Source: Terrimonas ferruginea DSM 30193 (GTDB taxonomy: Bacteria > Bacteroidota > Bacteroidia > Chitinophagales > Chitinophagaceae). From it: a stretch of DNA of 64,000 nucleotides. Location: positions 1 through 64,000 of the forward strand of contig NZ_AUDS01000023.1 of assembly GCF_000425585.1 (NCBI RefSeq), in the 5' to 3' direction. Positions 1 through 8,239 of this stretch are shown piece after piece (the first letter of the stretch is position 1; each line of letters opens with the position of its first letter). A program made the translations under genes and the position numbers. The notes below the pieces were generated by a model that was not told the DNA's origin, made no database searches, and saw only the letters and a program-made list of their open reading frames with translations.

Positions 1-1974
1 GCACCCGGCGGATTTTCTTCAGCGGTGCGTGGTATCAACAACGGTACCGGTGGTCTGGGTATCGGTGTATATGGCAGTCAGGCCGGCAGTGGCTGGGGTG
101 TATACGGCGTAACACCAAATGGCCTGGGCGTGTATGGTAACTCCTCGGCCAGTGGATATGGCGTATATGGCAACAGCAATACGGGTATCGGCGTTGCTGG
201 TACCAGTAACAACGGTATTGCCGGTGAATTTACGATCAACAACAATACGAATAATAGTGCTGCATTACATGTTTCCACACTCAGCGACGGCGTGGGCGTA
301 GATGCAGAAAGTTCTTCCGGTACTTCCAGCATTGCGGTAATACGTGGTACTGTAAACAATACGGCACCCGGTGGCTTTTCATCAGCCGTACGTGGTATTA
401 ACAACGGCACCGGTGGTTTAGGTATCGGTGTATGGGGCAGTCAGAACGGCAGCGGCTGGGGTGTGTATGGTGTTACGCCGAATGGTCTCGGCGTCTATGG
501 TAATTCAAGTGGTAGCGGTACAGGTGTATATGCGAATAGTAACACCGGAACGGGCTTGAATGCAACGTCCACGGCCGGTGTTGCTGCGCAGGTTTCGATT
601 TCTAATAGTTCCAATAACAACACTGTATTACTTGCAAATACGTCCGGTAATGGTAATGGCATCGATGTTGCACTTCCTGCCGGCAGCAGTGCCAGAGGTG
701 TAAATGTACAGGGTGGGGCAGGCCCGGGTGTATTCTCTGTGGCTACAGGCAATGCTGTGTGGGGCGTAACTACAAACATCAGCTCGGCCGGTGTAATAGG
801 CGATAACACTACCGGCGAAGCCGTTGTAGGCCGCAACCAGGGTGGCAATGGCGTAGGGGCTGTGGTAGGCAGGAACGATGGCGCCGGTTATGGCGTACGC
901 GGTTTCAATACACAAACAGGTATTGGCGTAATGGGGCAGGCGTCCAATACATCTACCGGACGCGCGGCACGCTTTGAAAGCCTTAACGCGTCCAATAACA
1001 GCGCAGCCGTAGAAGTAGCCCATTCAGGTATTGGCACAGGCATCTCCGTGCAGCTCACGAACTCCGGTAGCGGAGCCAGGGGCATTGAAGTTAGCAATAG
1101 TGGTGTTGGTCCGGGTGTTTTTGCGAGCGGTGCAGGCAACGCTATCTGGGGGGTAACCACCAGCATCAGCTCTGCCGGTGTAATCGGCGACAACGCTACC
1201 GGTGAAGCCGTAGTGGGTCGTAGCCAGGGAGGTAACGGCGTTGGTGCCGTAGTGGGTCGTAACGACAACGCCGGTTACGGTGTACGTGGTTTCAATACTA
1301 GTTCTGGTATCGGGGTACTCGGCCAGGCAGGTATCAGCGGCGGTACAGGTGTTGGCGGACGTTTTGAAAACGTCAATGCTGCTAACACGTCTAACGCTCT
1401 TGAGGCGATTACAAATGGCGGTGGCCTTGCTCTTCGCGCCAGCGCCGGTAATTCTGCCGCAAACATTGCCGTATTCCAGGTGAACAATGGCAACCGTGTA
1501 AGAATTGACAACACCGGACAGGTATTCGCCAATGGCGGTTTCACTACAGGTGGTGCCGACGTAGCTGAATATTTCGATATCACCGGCGACCGCAATGCCT
1601 ACGAACCCGGCGATGTATTGGTGATCTCTCAATCGGCAGACAGAACAGTTGAAAAATCATCAGGCGCTTATTCGTCACTGGTTTCCGGCGTTTACGCAAC
1701 GAAACCCGGTATGCTCCTTACCGAAAAAAATGCGGTGGATGATGATCTCAGCCACATGGTGCCTATGGGTGTGATCGGTGTCATTCCCACGAAAGTTTGT
1801 CTCGAAGGTGGTGCTATCCGCCGAGGCGACCTGATTGTTACTTCTTCCATTCCGGGTGTGGCCATGAAAGGTGATCCCGAAAAAGTGAAGATCGGCCAGG
1901 TAATGGGTAAAGCCCTGCAGGATTATAATGCCAATGAAGTTGGTAAGATCAATGTACTCGTGAGTGTTAAATAA
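1..1974 (+). CDS. Repeat-rich surface/secreted protein, 5' end outside window
   Basis: The reading frame is open from base 1, and its first residues (APGGFSSAVRGINNG) recur about 115 residues further on, so the gene begins before the window. What is visible is at least 657 residues of Gly/Asn/Ser/Thr/Val-rich repeats: GVYG-type short repeats and two copies of a longer module (GNAxWGVTTxISSAGVIGDN..TGEAVVGR). The last ~150 residues lose the repeats and carry TGGADVAEYFDITGD and EPGDVLVI, a C-terminal pattern seen in bacterial adhesin-like or tail-fibre-like proteins of unknown function. Such repeats usually fold into extended beta-structure. No enzyme motif is visible. It is followed after 17 bp by a small secreted protein, probably cotranscribed. 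Confidence 0.85.
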   Translation, partial: APGGFSSAVRGINNGTGGLGIGVYGSQAGSGWGVYGVTPNGLGVYGNSSASGYGVYGNSNTGIGVAGTSNNGIAGEFTINNNTNNSAALHVSTLSDGVGVDAESSSGTSSIAVIRGTVNNTAPGGFSSAVRGINNGTGGLGIGVWGSQNGSGWGVYGVTPNGLGVYGNSSGSGTGVYANSNTGTGLNATSTAGVAAQVSISNSSNNNTVLLANTSGNGNGIDVALPAGSSARGVNVQGGAGPGVFSVATGNAVWGVTTNISSAGVIGDNTTGEAVVGRNQGGNGVGAVVGRNDGAGYGVRGFNTQTGIGVMGQASNTSTGRAARFESLNASNNSAAVEVAHSGIGTGISVQLTNSGSGARGIEVSNSGVGPGVFASGAGNAIWGVTTSISSAGVIGDNATGEAVVGRSQGGNGVGAVVGRNDNAGYGVRGFNTSSGIGVLGQAGISGGTGVGGRFENVNAANTSNALEAITNGGGLALRASAGNSAANIAVFQVNNGNRVRIDNTGQVFANGGFTTGGADVAEYFDITGDRNAYEPGDVLVISQSADRTVEKSSGAYSSLVSGVYATKPGMLLTEKNAVDDDLSHMVPMGVIGVIPTKVCLEGGAIRRGDLIVTSSIPGVAMKGDPEKVKIGQVMGKALQDYNANEVGKINVLVSVK

Positions 1975-1991
1975 TTTTTTATTTTAATTAA

Positions 1992-2360
1992 ATGAAAACA
2001 GATATGAGAAATATTATCAGAAATACAGCCATGCTGGTTTGCCTGGGATTTACCTTGCCCGCGACAGCCCAGCTTGCCAGTGACCGTCCCACACCCACAC
2101 CGGCACAGGTAGCCGAGCTGCGCAAGACTTCCACCGGCATCGAAGCGCCAGCCGCTGAAACGGCTTCTTCCCAACCGGCCGGGACCGCAACCGAGAAGAA
2201 AGCGCCTGCTCCCGCAGCCCAGCCCGCGAAACAAACTTTCCAGGAAGGGGCGAAAGAGCCTGCAGCACCCGCAGCCAAAAAGATCGAGGTAAAGCCTGCT
2301 CCAACACAGGAAGAAAAACCTGCAACGGAACCGGCAGAGAAAACAAAAGCAAAAAAATGA
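1992..2360 (+). CDS. Small secreted Ala/Pro/Lys-rich protein
   Basis: 122 residues. An N-terminal signal peptide is visible (basic start, hydrophobic AMLVCLGFTLPATAQ ending in an Ala-X-Ala-like site). The mature part is low complexity, dominated by Ala, Pro, Glu, Lys and Thr with repeated PA and KK pairs, and ends in Lys residues. This is typical of a disordered periplasmic or cell-wall-spanning linker. No family is recognised. It lies 17 bp after the repeat-rich surface protein and right before a strong terminator, so the two probably form a unit. An internal ATG at 2004 is a possible alternative start. Confidence 0.75.
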   Translation: MKTDMRNIIRNTAMLVCLGFTLPATAQLASDRPTPTPAQVAELRKTSTGIEAPAAETASSQPAGTATEKKAPAPAAQPAKQTFQEGAKEPAAPAAKKIEVKPAPTQEEKPATEPAEKTKAKK

Positions 2361-2366
2361 GCATAC

Positions 2367-2396
2367 AAGCGGCCGGATACCCCGGCCGCTTTTTTT
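2367..2396 (+). terminator. Rho-independent terminator
   Basis: Stem AAGCGGCCGG / CCGGCCGCTT with a short ATACC loop followed by a T-run. It closes the unit ending at 2360. Confidence 0.9.
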
Positions 2397-2421
2397 ATCT
2401 CCTCATTCACGGGCATGTCTT

Positions 2422-2429
2422 TACTTTTG
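2422..2429 (+). promoter_or_regulatory. Bacteroidetes -7 box
   Basis: TACTTTTG matches TAnnTTTG and ends 4 nt before the ATG at 2434, implying a leaderless or nearly leaderless mRNA. Confidence 0.6.
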
Positions 2430-2433
2430 TGAC

Positions 2434-3381
2434 ATGCGACTCCTCGTACCTTTTGTTTTTTACCTGATAATGCTCCCATGCACGGCTTTGTGCCAGGAAG
2501 ATTCGCTGGACAATAAGCGGCTCGCAAGCATGATCACCCTCACCGATGTGGTGATCGGAAAAGATTTTAACGTCGCGCGTTTCATTACCTTGGTAAAAAA
2601 TGATACGACCTTCTACAAGGCGTTCAAGAACCTGCGTATACTCGGTTTTACTTCGCTCAATGATATCCGCATGAACGATAAACGCGGCAAACAAAAAGCA
2701 AGCCTCACCAGCCGCACCCGGCAGGAAGTGGCGAATGGCTGCCGCACCATGGTTACCGAATCGGAAACCCTCACCGGCGATATGAAAGACCGCCGCGGCG
2801 ATTTCAACTATTATACGGCAGAACTCTACGCCAGTCTTTTTTTTACGCAGGGACAGATCTGTGGAGAAAACAACATCGTTCACGATTCCAGCATCGACCC
2901 CAGAGGCAAAACGGGCATAGATAAACGCAAGGAACAATTGAAAATGTTGTTCTTCAATCCGGGCAAACGCATTCCCGGTATTCCGTTCATGGGCGGTAAG
3001 AGCAATATTTTCGATCCGGATATTGCGAAGTACTACGATATGCAGGTAGATGCCGGTACTTACCAGGGAAGAGATTGTTTTATTTTTTCCGTCAAGGCCC
3101 GTGAGAACCTGAACAGCAACGAACGTGACAAGATTGTGTACGATAACATGACCACCTGGTTCGATGCCAAATCACTCGAGATACTCGCGCGCAACTACGA
3201 TCTCAGTTATAATGCCGGGGCTTATAAATTTGATGTAAGCATGGAGGTGCAACTGACCCGCTTCGGCAGCCTGCAGGTGCCTTCTGTATTGCGCTATAAA
3301 GGAGATTGGGATGTAATTTTCAAGAAACGCGAACGTGGCGTGTTTACGGCTACGTTGTTTGATTTTCGACGCCCCTGGTAG
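2434..3381 (+). CDS. Secreted protein of unknown function
   Basis: 315 residues with a signal peptide (MRLLVPFVFYLIMLPCTALC, then Gln). The mature protein is mixed alpha/beta with no recognised catalytic motif. Segments such as YDMQVDAGTYQGRDCFIFSVK and TTWFDAKSLEILARNYDLSY look like the beta-strand repeats of periplasmic LolA/LolB-like or outer-membrane-associated folds, which is inference only. Its 3' end overlaps the convergent rluD-like gene by about 30 bp. The start is supported by the TAnnTTTG box just upstream. Function unknown. Confidence 0.8.
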   Translation: MRLLVPFVFYLIMLPCTALCQEDSLDNKRLASMITLTDVVIGKDFNVARFITLVKNDTTFYKAFKNLRILGFTSLNDIRMNDKRGKQKASLTSRTRQEVANGCRTMVTESETLTGDMKDRRGDFNYYTAELYASLFFTQGQICGENNIVHDSSIDPRGKTGIDKRKEQLKMLFFNPGKRIPGIPFMGGKSNIFDPDIAKYYDMQVDAGTYQGRDCFIFSVKARENLNSNERDKIVYDNMTTWFDAKSLEILARNYDLSYNAGAYKFDVSMEVQLTRFGSLQVPSVLRYKGDWDVIFKKRERGVFTATLFDFRRPW

Positions 3382-4420
3382 AAACGTATTTCCTCCATTT
3401 ATCAATCACCGAAGTGATGTCCTCCGGTATCGGCGCTTCGAAAAACATTTCTTCGCCGGTAGCAGGATGCACAAATCCAAGTGTGCGCGCATGCAATGCC
3501 TGACGCGGACAAAGTGCAAAACAGTTGTCGACGAATTGTTTGTAGCGCGCATACACGGTGCCTTTCACAATTCTGTCGCCTCCGTAGAAATCATCGTTGA
3601 ACAACGGATGGCCGAGGTATTTCATGTGCACACGTATCTGGTGTGTGCGGCCGGTTTCGAGTACGCATTGTACTGTTGTTACGTAACCAAACCGCTCCAA
3701 TACTTTGTAATGTGTAATGGCTTCCTTGCCGTGATCGCCTTCGGGATAGGCTTCAAAGAGTTTGCGGAAGCGTTGATGTCTGCCCACATGCGCAATGATG
3801 GTGCCTTCGTCGTTCTCCGGATCGCCCCATATCAGCGCGATGTATTGGCGTTTGACGGTATGGTCGAAGAATTGTTTGGCCAGGTGGCGCATGGCCGTAT
3901 CGGTCTTGGCCAGCACCAGCAGTCCGCTGGTGTTTTTATCGATCCGGTGTACCAGGCCGAAACGCGGAAGGGTATCTTCCGTAACGTTGGGATTGATCTG
4001 TTGCAGGTAATATGAAACACCATTCAGCAAGGTGCCGGTGTAGTTACCGCTGCCCGGGTGAACAACCATACCCGCGGGTTTGTTAATGATCATCAGGTGA
4101 TCGTCTTCGTACAGGATGTTGAGGTCCATCTTCTCCGGCACTACATCGGTTTCCTCGGGGCTCATGTCTGAGTAGACCACGATTTCTTCGAGGGCTTTCA
4201 CTTTGTAGTTAGGACGTACGGGTTTACCGTTGACCAGGACCATGCCGTTATTGATGCCTTTCTGCAATTTATTGCGGGTGGCGCCTTCAATACGGTTCAT
4301 CAGGAATTTATCGATGCGCAGGGGTTCCTGTCCCTTGTCGGTTTTGAAAGTAAACCGTTCATAGAGTTCATCGCTTGTTTCCTGGGTCTCGGGTCCTTGC
4401 GGGTATTGTGTGGGTTCCAT
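3350..4420 (-). CDS. rluD: RluA/RluD-family rRNA pseudouridine synthase
   Basis: Converts specific uridines of 23S rRNA to pseudouridine in the cytoplasm. An N-terminal S4-like RNA-binding segment (LRIDKFLMNRIEGATRNKLQKG) precedes the catalytic domain, which has the family signature HRIDKNTSGLLV containing the catalytic Asp, and the later TGRTHQIRVH motif. The start chosen is ATG at 4420 (356 aa); the upstream extension begins with TTG and looks non-coding. It is divergent from lipB and overlaps the 3' end of the secreted-protein gene by 32 bp. RluD is the nearest match by eye; RluC-type specificity cannot be excluded. Confidence 0.9.
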   Translation of the reverse strand: MEPTQYPQGPETQETSDELYERFTFKTDKGQEPLRIDKFLMNRIEGATRNKLQKGINNGMVLVNGKPVRPNYKVKALEEIVVYSDMSPEETDVVPEKMDLNILYEDDHLMIINKPAGMVVHPGSGNYTGTLLNGVSYYLQQINPNVTEDTLPRFGLVHRIDKNTSGLLVLAKTDTAMRHLAKQFFDHTVKRQYIALIWGDPENDEGTIIAHVGRHQRFRKLFEAYPEGDHGKEAITHYKVLERFGYVTTVQCVLETGRTHQIRVHMKYLGHPLFNDDFYGGDRIVKGTVYARYKQFVDNCFALCPRQALHARTLGFVHPATGEEMFFEAPIPEDITSVIDKWRKYVSTRGVENQTT

Positions 4421-4483
4421 GGTCGAAAAAGGGTTAACGGGCGGCTGGCCCGGCTGCAAAGGTAATGGATGCAGATTTGTTGG

Positions 4484-4491
4484 TAACTTTG
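4484..4491 (+). promoter_or_regulatory. Bacteroidetes -7 box of lipB
   Basis: TAACTTTG; the lipB ATG at 4498 lies 6 nt after it, where transcription would be expected to begin, so lipB may be leaderless. Confidence 0.6.
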
Positions 4492-4497
4492 TATGCT

Positions 4498-5226
4498 ATG
4501 GAAAAACAAATAGTGTGGTTCCGTGATCTGGGACAAATGCGTTATAAGGAGGCCTGGGATTACCAGGAAAGCCTTTTGCAGGCCAATGTTGCCAAAAAAG
4601 CGGCGGTGTGGCAGGCAGAGGGTGAGGATGCCGGCGAACCCGACACGGAGCATCATTTGCTGTTTGTAGAGCATCCCCCGGTTTATACGCTGGGCAAAAG
4701 CGGGCACATGGAAAATGTGCTCCTGAGTGAAGAGAACCTCGCTGCCCGCGGCATCGACTTTTTCCGTTCCAACAGAGGGGGCGATATTACCTTTCACGGA
4801 CCCCAGCAAATTGTGGGATATCCCATTTTTGACCTGGAAAAATTTTACCGCGATATCGGTCTTTACCTGCGCAACATCGAAGAGGTGATCATCGGCACAC
4901 TGGCAGATTACGGACTGGAAGGAAAACGTTCGAAAGGTGAAACCGGCGTATGGCTGGATCCCGATGTGCCCGGCCGCGAGCGGAAGATTTGTGCCATTGG
5001 TGTACGCAGCAGCCGCTGGATCACCATGCATGGTTTTGCACTCAACGTCAATACCGACCTCAATTATTTCAATTTTATCATTCCCTGTGGTATACAGAAC
5101 AAACAGGTGACTTCATTGGAAAAAGAATTGGGAAGGAATATCGACTTTGAAGAAGCAAAAGCTTCGGTGCGCAAACATTTCGAGCGGGTATTCAACATCG
5201 AACTGCGGGAAGACAGTTTTAAGTAA
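4498..5226 (+). CDS. lipB: Lipoyl(octanoyl) transferase
   Basis: Transfers octanoate from octanoyl-ACP to lipoyl domains of 2-oxoacid dehydrogenases, the first step of lipoate synthesis. 242 residues from the ATG at 4498. The family signature RGGDITFHGPQQ is at about 93-104, the active-site Lys is in ERKICAIGVR (K163) and the catalytic Cys is in IIPCGI (C197). The upstream ATG at 4465 is rejected because a TAnnTTTG promoter box lies between the two. The stop codon is embedded in the first AGTAATA heptamer of a tandem repeat. Confidence 0.93.
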   Translation: MEKQIVWFRDLGQMRYKEAWDYQESLLQANVAKKAAVWQAEGEDAGEPDTEHHLLFVEHPPVYTLGKSGHMENVLLSEENLAARGIDFFRSNRGGDITFHGPQQIVGYPIFDLEKFYRDIGLYLRNIEEVIIGTLADYGLEGKRSKGETGVWLDPDVPGRERKICAIGVRSSRWITMHGFALNVNTDLNYFNFIIPCGIQNKQVTSLEKELGRNIDFEEAKASVRKHFERVFNIELREDSFK

Positions 5227-5256
5227 TAAGTAGTAAGTAATAAGTAGTAAGTGATC
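5222..5256. repeat. Heptamer tandem repeat, AGTAGTA type
   Basis: Five 7-bp units: AGTAATA, AGTAGTA, AGTAATA, AGTAGTA, AGTGATC. The first unit contains the lipB stop codon. It is a single-armed member of the window-wide heptamer family. Confidence 0.9.
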
Positions 5257-5332
5257 GTATAGAGGTTTCCTCCGCGCCTTTTGCTCCTTATGCAGCTTTG
5301 CGTGAAAAAAACGGACTCGGGGGAAGTATTCT

Positions 5333-6055
5333 TTAAAAATCTTTGGTGAGCAGGAATTTGTGTTTCTCCAGCAGCTCTCCGTTTTCATACAATTCAAAGA
5401 AATACCATCCCGCTTTGTAGAAGTTGGATTTTTCCAGCTTGAAGCTGCGGTCGGTGAAGTCTTTTAATTCAAACAGCAGGTTATTGTCGGCGTCGAAGAA
5501 TTTGATGAGGTATTTTTTTGCCGGATCATCGGGCAGTGAGATGCGCACATAGCCGTCTTTATACGTGTAGATATATTTCGAAGGCACAAATGAGGGCACT
5601 ACCGGTTTTTTAGTCACTTTCGAAATCGTGTCGATTACGCGTCCCAAACTATCTACCAGCACAACGGGCGTATCCACCGCGGGTTTGAACGGCTCCCCTT
5701 CTTCCACTTTTGCCGTATCCAGAACAGGTTTTTTAGCATCACTGAAAAGGTATACGCCTTTATCCAAAAGAATGTACAGTCTGTAAAACATGTGATCGTT
5801 GGTGGCCTTGGTATCCACGAAACCGTTTTGCGGAGTGGTGGGATCGGCAACAGTGAGAATGGTCTTGTAATTTTTCAGGCTGTCGAAGGAACGTTGAATG
5901 CTGATCTGGCGGATGTTTTCAAACTGATTGTTCCACCCGATAACGATGCGGTTGTTGCCGGCATTTTTTACCGAAAAATTGGGCAGGGTGTCCTGGGCGT
6001 ACAGGCTGGTGGTTACAAACAGAAGGACCAGGGAATAGAGCGCTTTTATTTTCAT
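5333..6055 (-). CDS. Secreted protein with fibronectin-like segments
   Basis: 240 residues from ATG 6055, which is preferred because it begins a clean signal peptide (MKIKALYSLVLLFVTTSLYAQ). The mature part has two beta-rich segments: an N-terminal one (NRIVIGWNNQFENIRQISIQRSFDS..YKTI) that reads like a fibronectin type III or interaction module, and a C-terminal one (KKYLIKFFDADNNLLFELKDF) resembling the sheet of secretion-system sorting or adhesion domains. A Val/Pro/Asp-rich linker joins them. No catalytic residues are seen. Related proteins occur in Bacteroidota as hypothetical exported proteins. Confidence 0.75.
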   Translation of the reverse strand: MKIKALYSLVLLFVTTSLYAQDTLPNFSVKNAGNNRIVIGWNNQFENIRQISIQRSFDSLKNYKTILTVADPTTPQNGFVDTKATNDHMFYRLYILLDKGVYLFSDAKKPVLDTAKVEEGEPFKPAVDTPVVLVDSLGRVIDTISKVTKKPVVPSFVPSKYIYTYKDGYVRISLPDDPAKKYLIKFFDADNNLLFELKDFTDRSFKLEKSNFYKAGWYFFELYENGELLEKHKFLLTKDF

Positions 6056-6110
6056 CTTACGGTCAGACAGATTTGGATTATACAAGGTTAACAAAGATAG
6101 GGTTGCCGGG

Positions 6111-6995
6111 TCAATAGTCCCCGAAGATTAACGTTCCTTTTGTCAGCGATGCATTGCCCTGCAGGCCACCGCTGTGGATCAGCAGTATTTTGCTGCCGGT
6201 CGGAAAAAATCCCTGCCGCAACAGTTCATTCACCGCAAAAAACAATTTGCCGGTATACACGAAGTCGCCGGGAATACCGGTTTGTTCATACCATTCGTTC
6301 ATAAAGGCCAGCAGTTCCGGCGTATGCCGTCCATATCCTTTCCCTGCGTATTGATGTAACAGCGTTACCGGCTGATGGGGGCGATGCAGCAACTGCCGCA
6401 CTTCATTTTCCAGGTCGTGGTTATTTTTCAGCACGCTGATGCCAATGATTTCCTGACCGGGTGCCGCCGCGTTCTGCAGTCCCGCCATCATCGTGCCGGT
6501 TCCGGTGGCGCAGCAGATATGTGAATAAATACGCGTGTTGCCGGAGAGCATAGTGCCGGCACCGGCCGCACCTTTGGCTCCGTATCCGCCTTCAGGGATC
6601 ACGTACATATCCTCGCTGCGCAATGCGGCAGGCACTTCTTTTTCTTTGTACACTTCGCGCGAAAGAAAATGCAGTTGCATCCCCAATTGCTGCGCATGAA
6701 TGAGCGTAGGAGAGAGGACGGGCGGGCGTTCACCCCGGATAAGGCCGGTACATCGCAGGCCGAGTGCATGGGCCGCAGCGGCCGTTGCAATGATGTGATT
6801 GGAATAAGCGCCACCGAAAGTAATGATGTGACGCCGCCGCTGCTCTTGCAGCTCTTCCAGGTAATAACGCAATTTGAACCATTTGTTGCCCGAGATTACC
6901 GGATGCACAAGGTCGGCACGCAGCACATCGAGGCCGGCGCCGTCTTTCGTTCGCACATTATCAATGCGTAAAGGTTCAGGAATGAAAGGAAGCAT
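6111..6995 (-). CDS. ACC deaminase / D-cysteine desulfhydrase family PLP enzyme
   Basis: A fold-type II PLP enzyme of 294 residues. The PLP lysine lies in HPVISGNKWFKLRYYL (about residue 38), followed by TFGGAYSNH, the substrate-contact motif of the 1-aminocyclopropane-1-carboxylate deaminase/D-cysteine desulfhydrase family. A Gly-rich phosphate-binding loop (CCATGTGTMMAGL) follows in the middle. The true substrate cannot be told from sequence; D-cysteine or another D-amino acid is more likely than ACC in a free-living Bacteroidete. The gene stands alone between convergent and divergent neighbours. Confidence 0.85.
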   Translation of the reverse strand: MLPFIPEPLRIDNVRTKDGAGLDVLRADLVHPVISGNKWFKLRYYLEELQEQRRRHIITFGGAYSNHIIATAAAAHALGLRCTGLIRGERPPVLSPTLIHAQQLGMQLHFLSREVYKEKEVPAALRSEDMYVIPEGGYGAKGAAGAGTMLSGNTRIYSHICCATGTGTMMAGLQNAAAPGQEIIGISVLKNNHDLENEVRQLLHRPHQPVTLLHQYAGKGYGRHTPELLAFMNEWYEQTGIPGDFVYTGKLFFAVNELLRQGFFPTGSKILLIHSGGLQGNASLTKGTLIFGDY

Positions 6996-7046
6996 AAGGA
7001 CAGAGTGGCAAATTTACTTTAAATTCGCTGTTCAGTTTAACAACGT

Positions 7047-7955
7047 ATGACACAACCTACTTTAGTGATCCTTGCAGCCGGTATGGCTTCCCGATATGGC
7101 AGTATGAAACAGATCCAGGGCTTTGGCCCTGCGGGCGAAACGATCATGGACTATTCCATTTTCGATGCAATCCGTTCCGGATTTGGCAAAATAGTGTTCA
7201 TCATCCGCCGCGAATTTGCGGAAGATTTCAAAGCGATCTTCGAACCCAAGCTCAACGGACGTGTAGAAACAGCCTATGTGTTCCAGGACATGGACGCCTT
7301 CACCGAAGGTTATGCATTTCCTGAAAGCCGCACCAAACCCTGGGGTACCGCGCATGCCGTACTCTGCGCCATGGATGTGGTGAAAGAGCCATTTGCGGTG
7401 ATCAATGCCGACGATTTTTATGGCGATGATGCCTTCAAACAGGCGGCGGATTTTCTGCTGAACGATTGCAACGAAAAAACATACGGACTCGTTGGCTACG
7501 ACCTGCTGAAAACACTTTCCGATTACGGAACGGTGAACCGTGGCGTATGCAAACTCGACGAATTGGGTAATCTTGCCTCGATCACCGAACGCATCAATAT
7601 TGCGAAGAAAGACGGTAAGATCGTTGTTGATGATGGCGCCGAACCGGCAGAATTATCCATGGACACACGTGTGTCGATGAACTTCTGGTGTTTCGATCCG
7701 TCTTTTTTTAATTATACGCAACGTTTGTTCCGCGAGTTCCTGACGCAATTCGGGCAGGAAGCAAAATCAGAATTTTTCATTCCGATTGTTGCGGATCATT
7801 TTATCCGTGAAGGCGGCAAAGTGGAAATTATCCCGACCAGTTCTTCCTGGTTCGGCGTTACTTATAAAGAGGATGCACCGTTTGTGGCAAAAAGCCTGAA
7901 TGAGTTGATTGAAGGGGAAGTGTATCCGGCTGATTTGTGGAAAAGGGAGGCGTAA
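7047..7955 (+). CDS. Nucleotidyltransferase (sugar-phosphate type)
   Basis: 302 residues of the Rossmann-like NTP transferase fold. The N-terminal LVILAAGMASRYGSMKQIQ is the nucleotide-binding loop (LAAGxGxR..K), and the mid-protein NADDFYGDDAF supplies the metal-binding Asp. The family transfers NMP to sugar phosphates or related substrates; UTP-glucose-1-phosphate uridylyltransferase-like proteins are close in pattern. In Bacteroidota such genes often act in polysaccharide or inositol-sugar activation, which is inference here. The stop codon TAA starts the first heptamer of the repeat block that follows. Confidence 0.85.
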   Translation: MTQPTLVILAAGMASRYGSMKQIQGFGPAGETIMDYSIFDAIRSGFGKIVFIIRREFAEDFKAIFEPKLNGRVETAYVFQDMDAFTEGYAFPESRTKPWGTAHAVLCAMDVVKEPFAVINADDFYGDDAFKQAADFLLNDCNEKTYGLVGYDLLKTLSDYGTVNRGVCKLDELGNLASITERINIAKKDGKIVVDDGAEPAELSMDTRVSMNFWCFDPSFFNYTQRLFREFLTQFGQEAKSEFFIPIVADHFIREGGKVEIIPTSSSWFGVTYKEDAPFVAKSLNELIEGEVYPADLWKREA

Positions 7956-8159
7956 GGTTTAAGGTGTAAGGCTTAAGGTATAATGTATAAGGTTTGCCAT
8001 GGTTCGTGTATACACGAACCATGGCTGTTTATGGAAGCCATGTCCCTGAGGGCGATGCTTCGGCCTCCCGAAGGGCCGGGCAGGTTTCGGGAAGGCACGA
8101 ACCATAAAAGGAGAAGCCTGATTACCCTTCGCCCTATGCCTTACACCTTCTACCTTTTC
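7953..8159. repeat. Heptamer-armed block with central palindrome
   Basis: Left arm at 7953-7994: six 7-bp units of type TAAGGTT, the first being the upstream gene's stop codon. Right arm at 8125-8159: five units of the complementary type (CCCTTCG, CCCTATG, CCTTACA, CCTTCTA, CCTTTTC). Between them lie a 30-bp perfect palindrome (7996-8025) and a GC-rich stretch with a partial echo, GCACGAACCAT, at 8095-8105. No coding function is visible. Confidence 0.85.
7996..8025. repeat. P1 palindrome, 30 bp perfect
   Basis: Core GGTTCGTGTATACACGAACC extended on both sides by GCCAT and ATGGC, giving perfect dyad symmetry. The same core occurs at 34819, 46751 and throughout 46866-47425. Confidence 0.95.
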
Positions 8160-8182
8160 GTTTTCGCCTTTGGCGAAAAACG

Positions 8183-8209
8183 AAATCCCCGCAAGACTGC
8201 GGGGATTTT
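8183..8209 (-). terminator. Terminator hairpin
   Basis: Perfect stem AAATCCCCGC / GCGGGGATTT with loop AAGACT. It lies just past the stop of the minus-strand protease gene and has T-rich sequence on both sides, so it may act in both directions. A second hairpin, CGTTTTCGCC / GGCGAAAAACG, adjoins at 8158-8182. Confidence 0.75.
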
Positions 8210-8239
8210 CTATATGTAACTAAACTTAAAACGCCGTGG

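Noticed and set aside
1-1974. Phage tail fibre, i.e. a prophage edge
   Set aside because: The C-terminal pattern is also found in non-phage Bacteroidetes surface proteins, and no other phage gene is near.
7996-8025. P1 palindromes as Rho-independent terminators
   Set aside because: No T-run follows any copy, and separate proper terminators are found nearby (8183-8209).
7983-8219. 78-codon ORF in the 7953-8159 repeat block
   Set aside because: It runs through heptamers and the palindrome, has no protein-like features and no promoter of its own.
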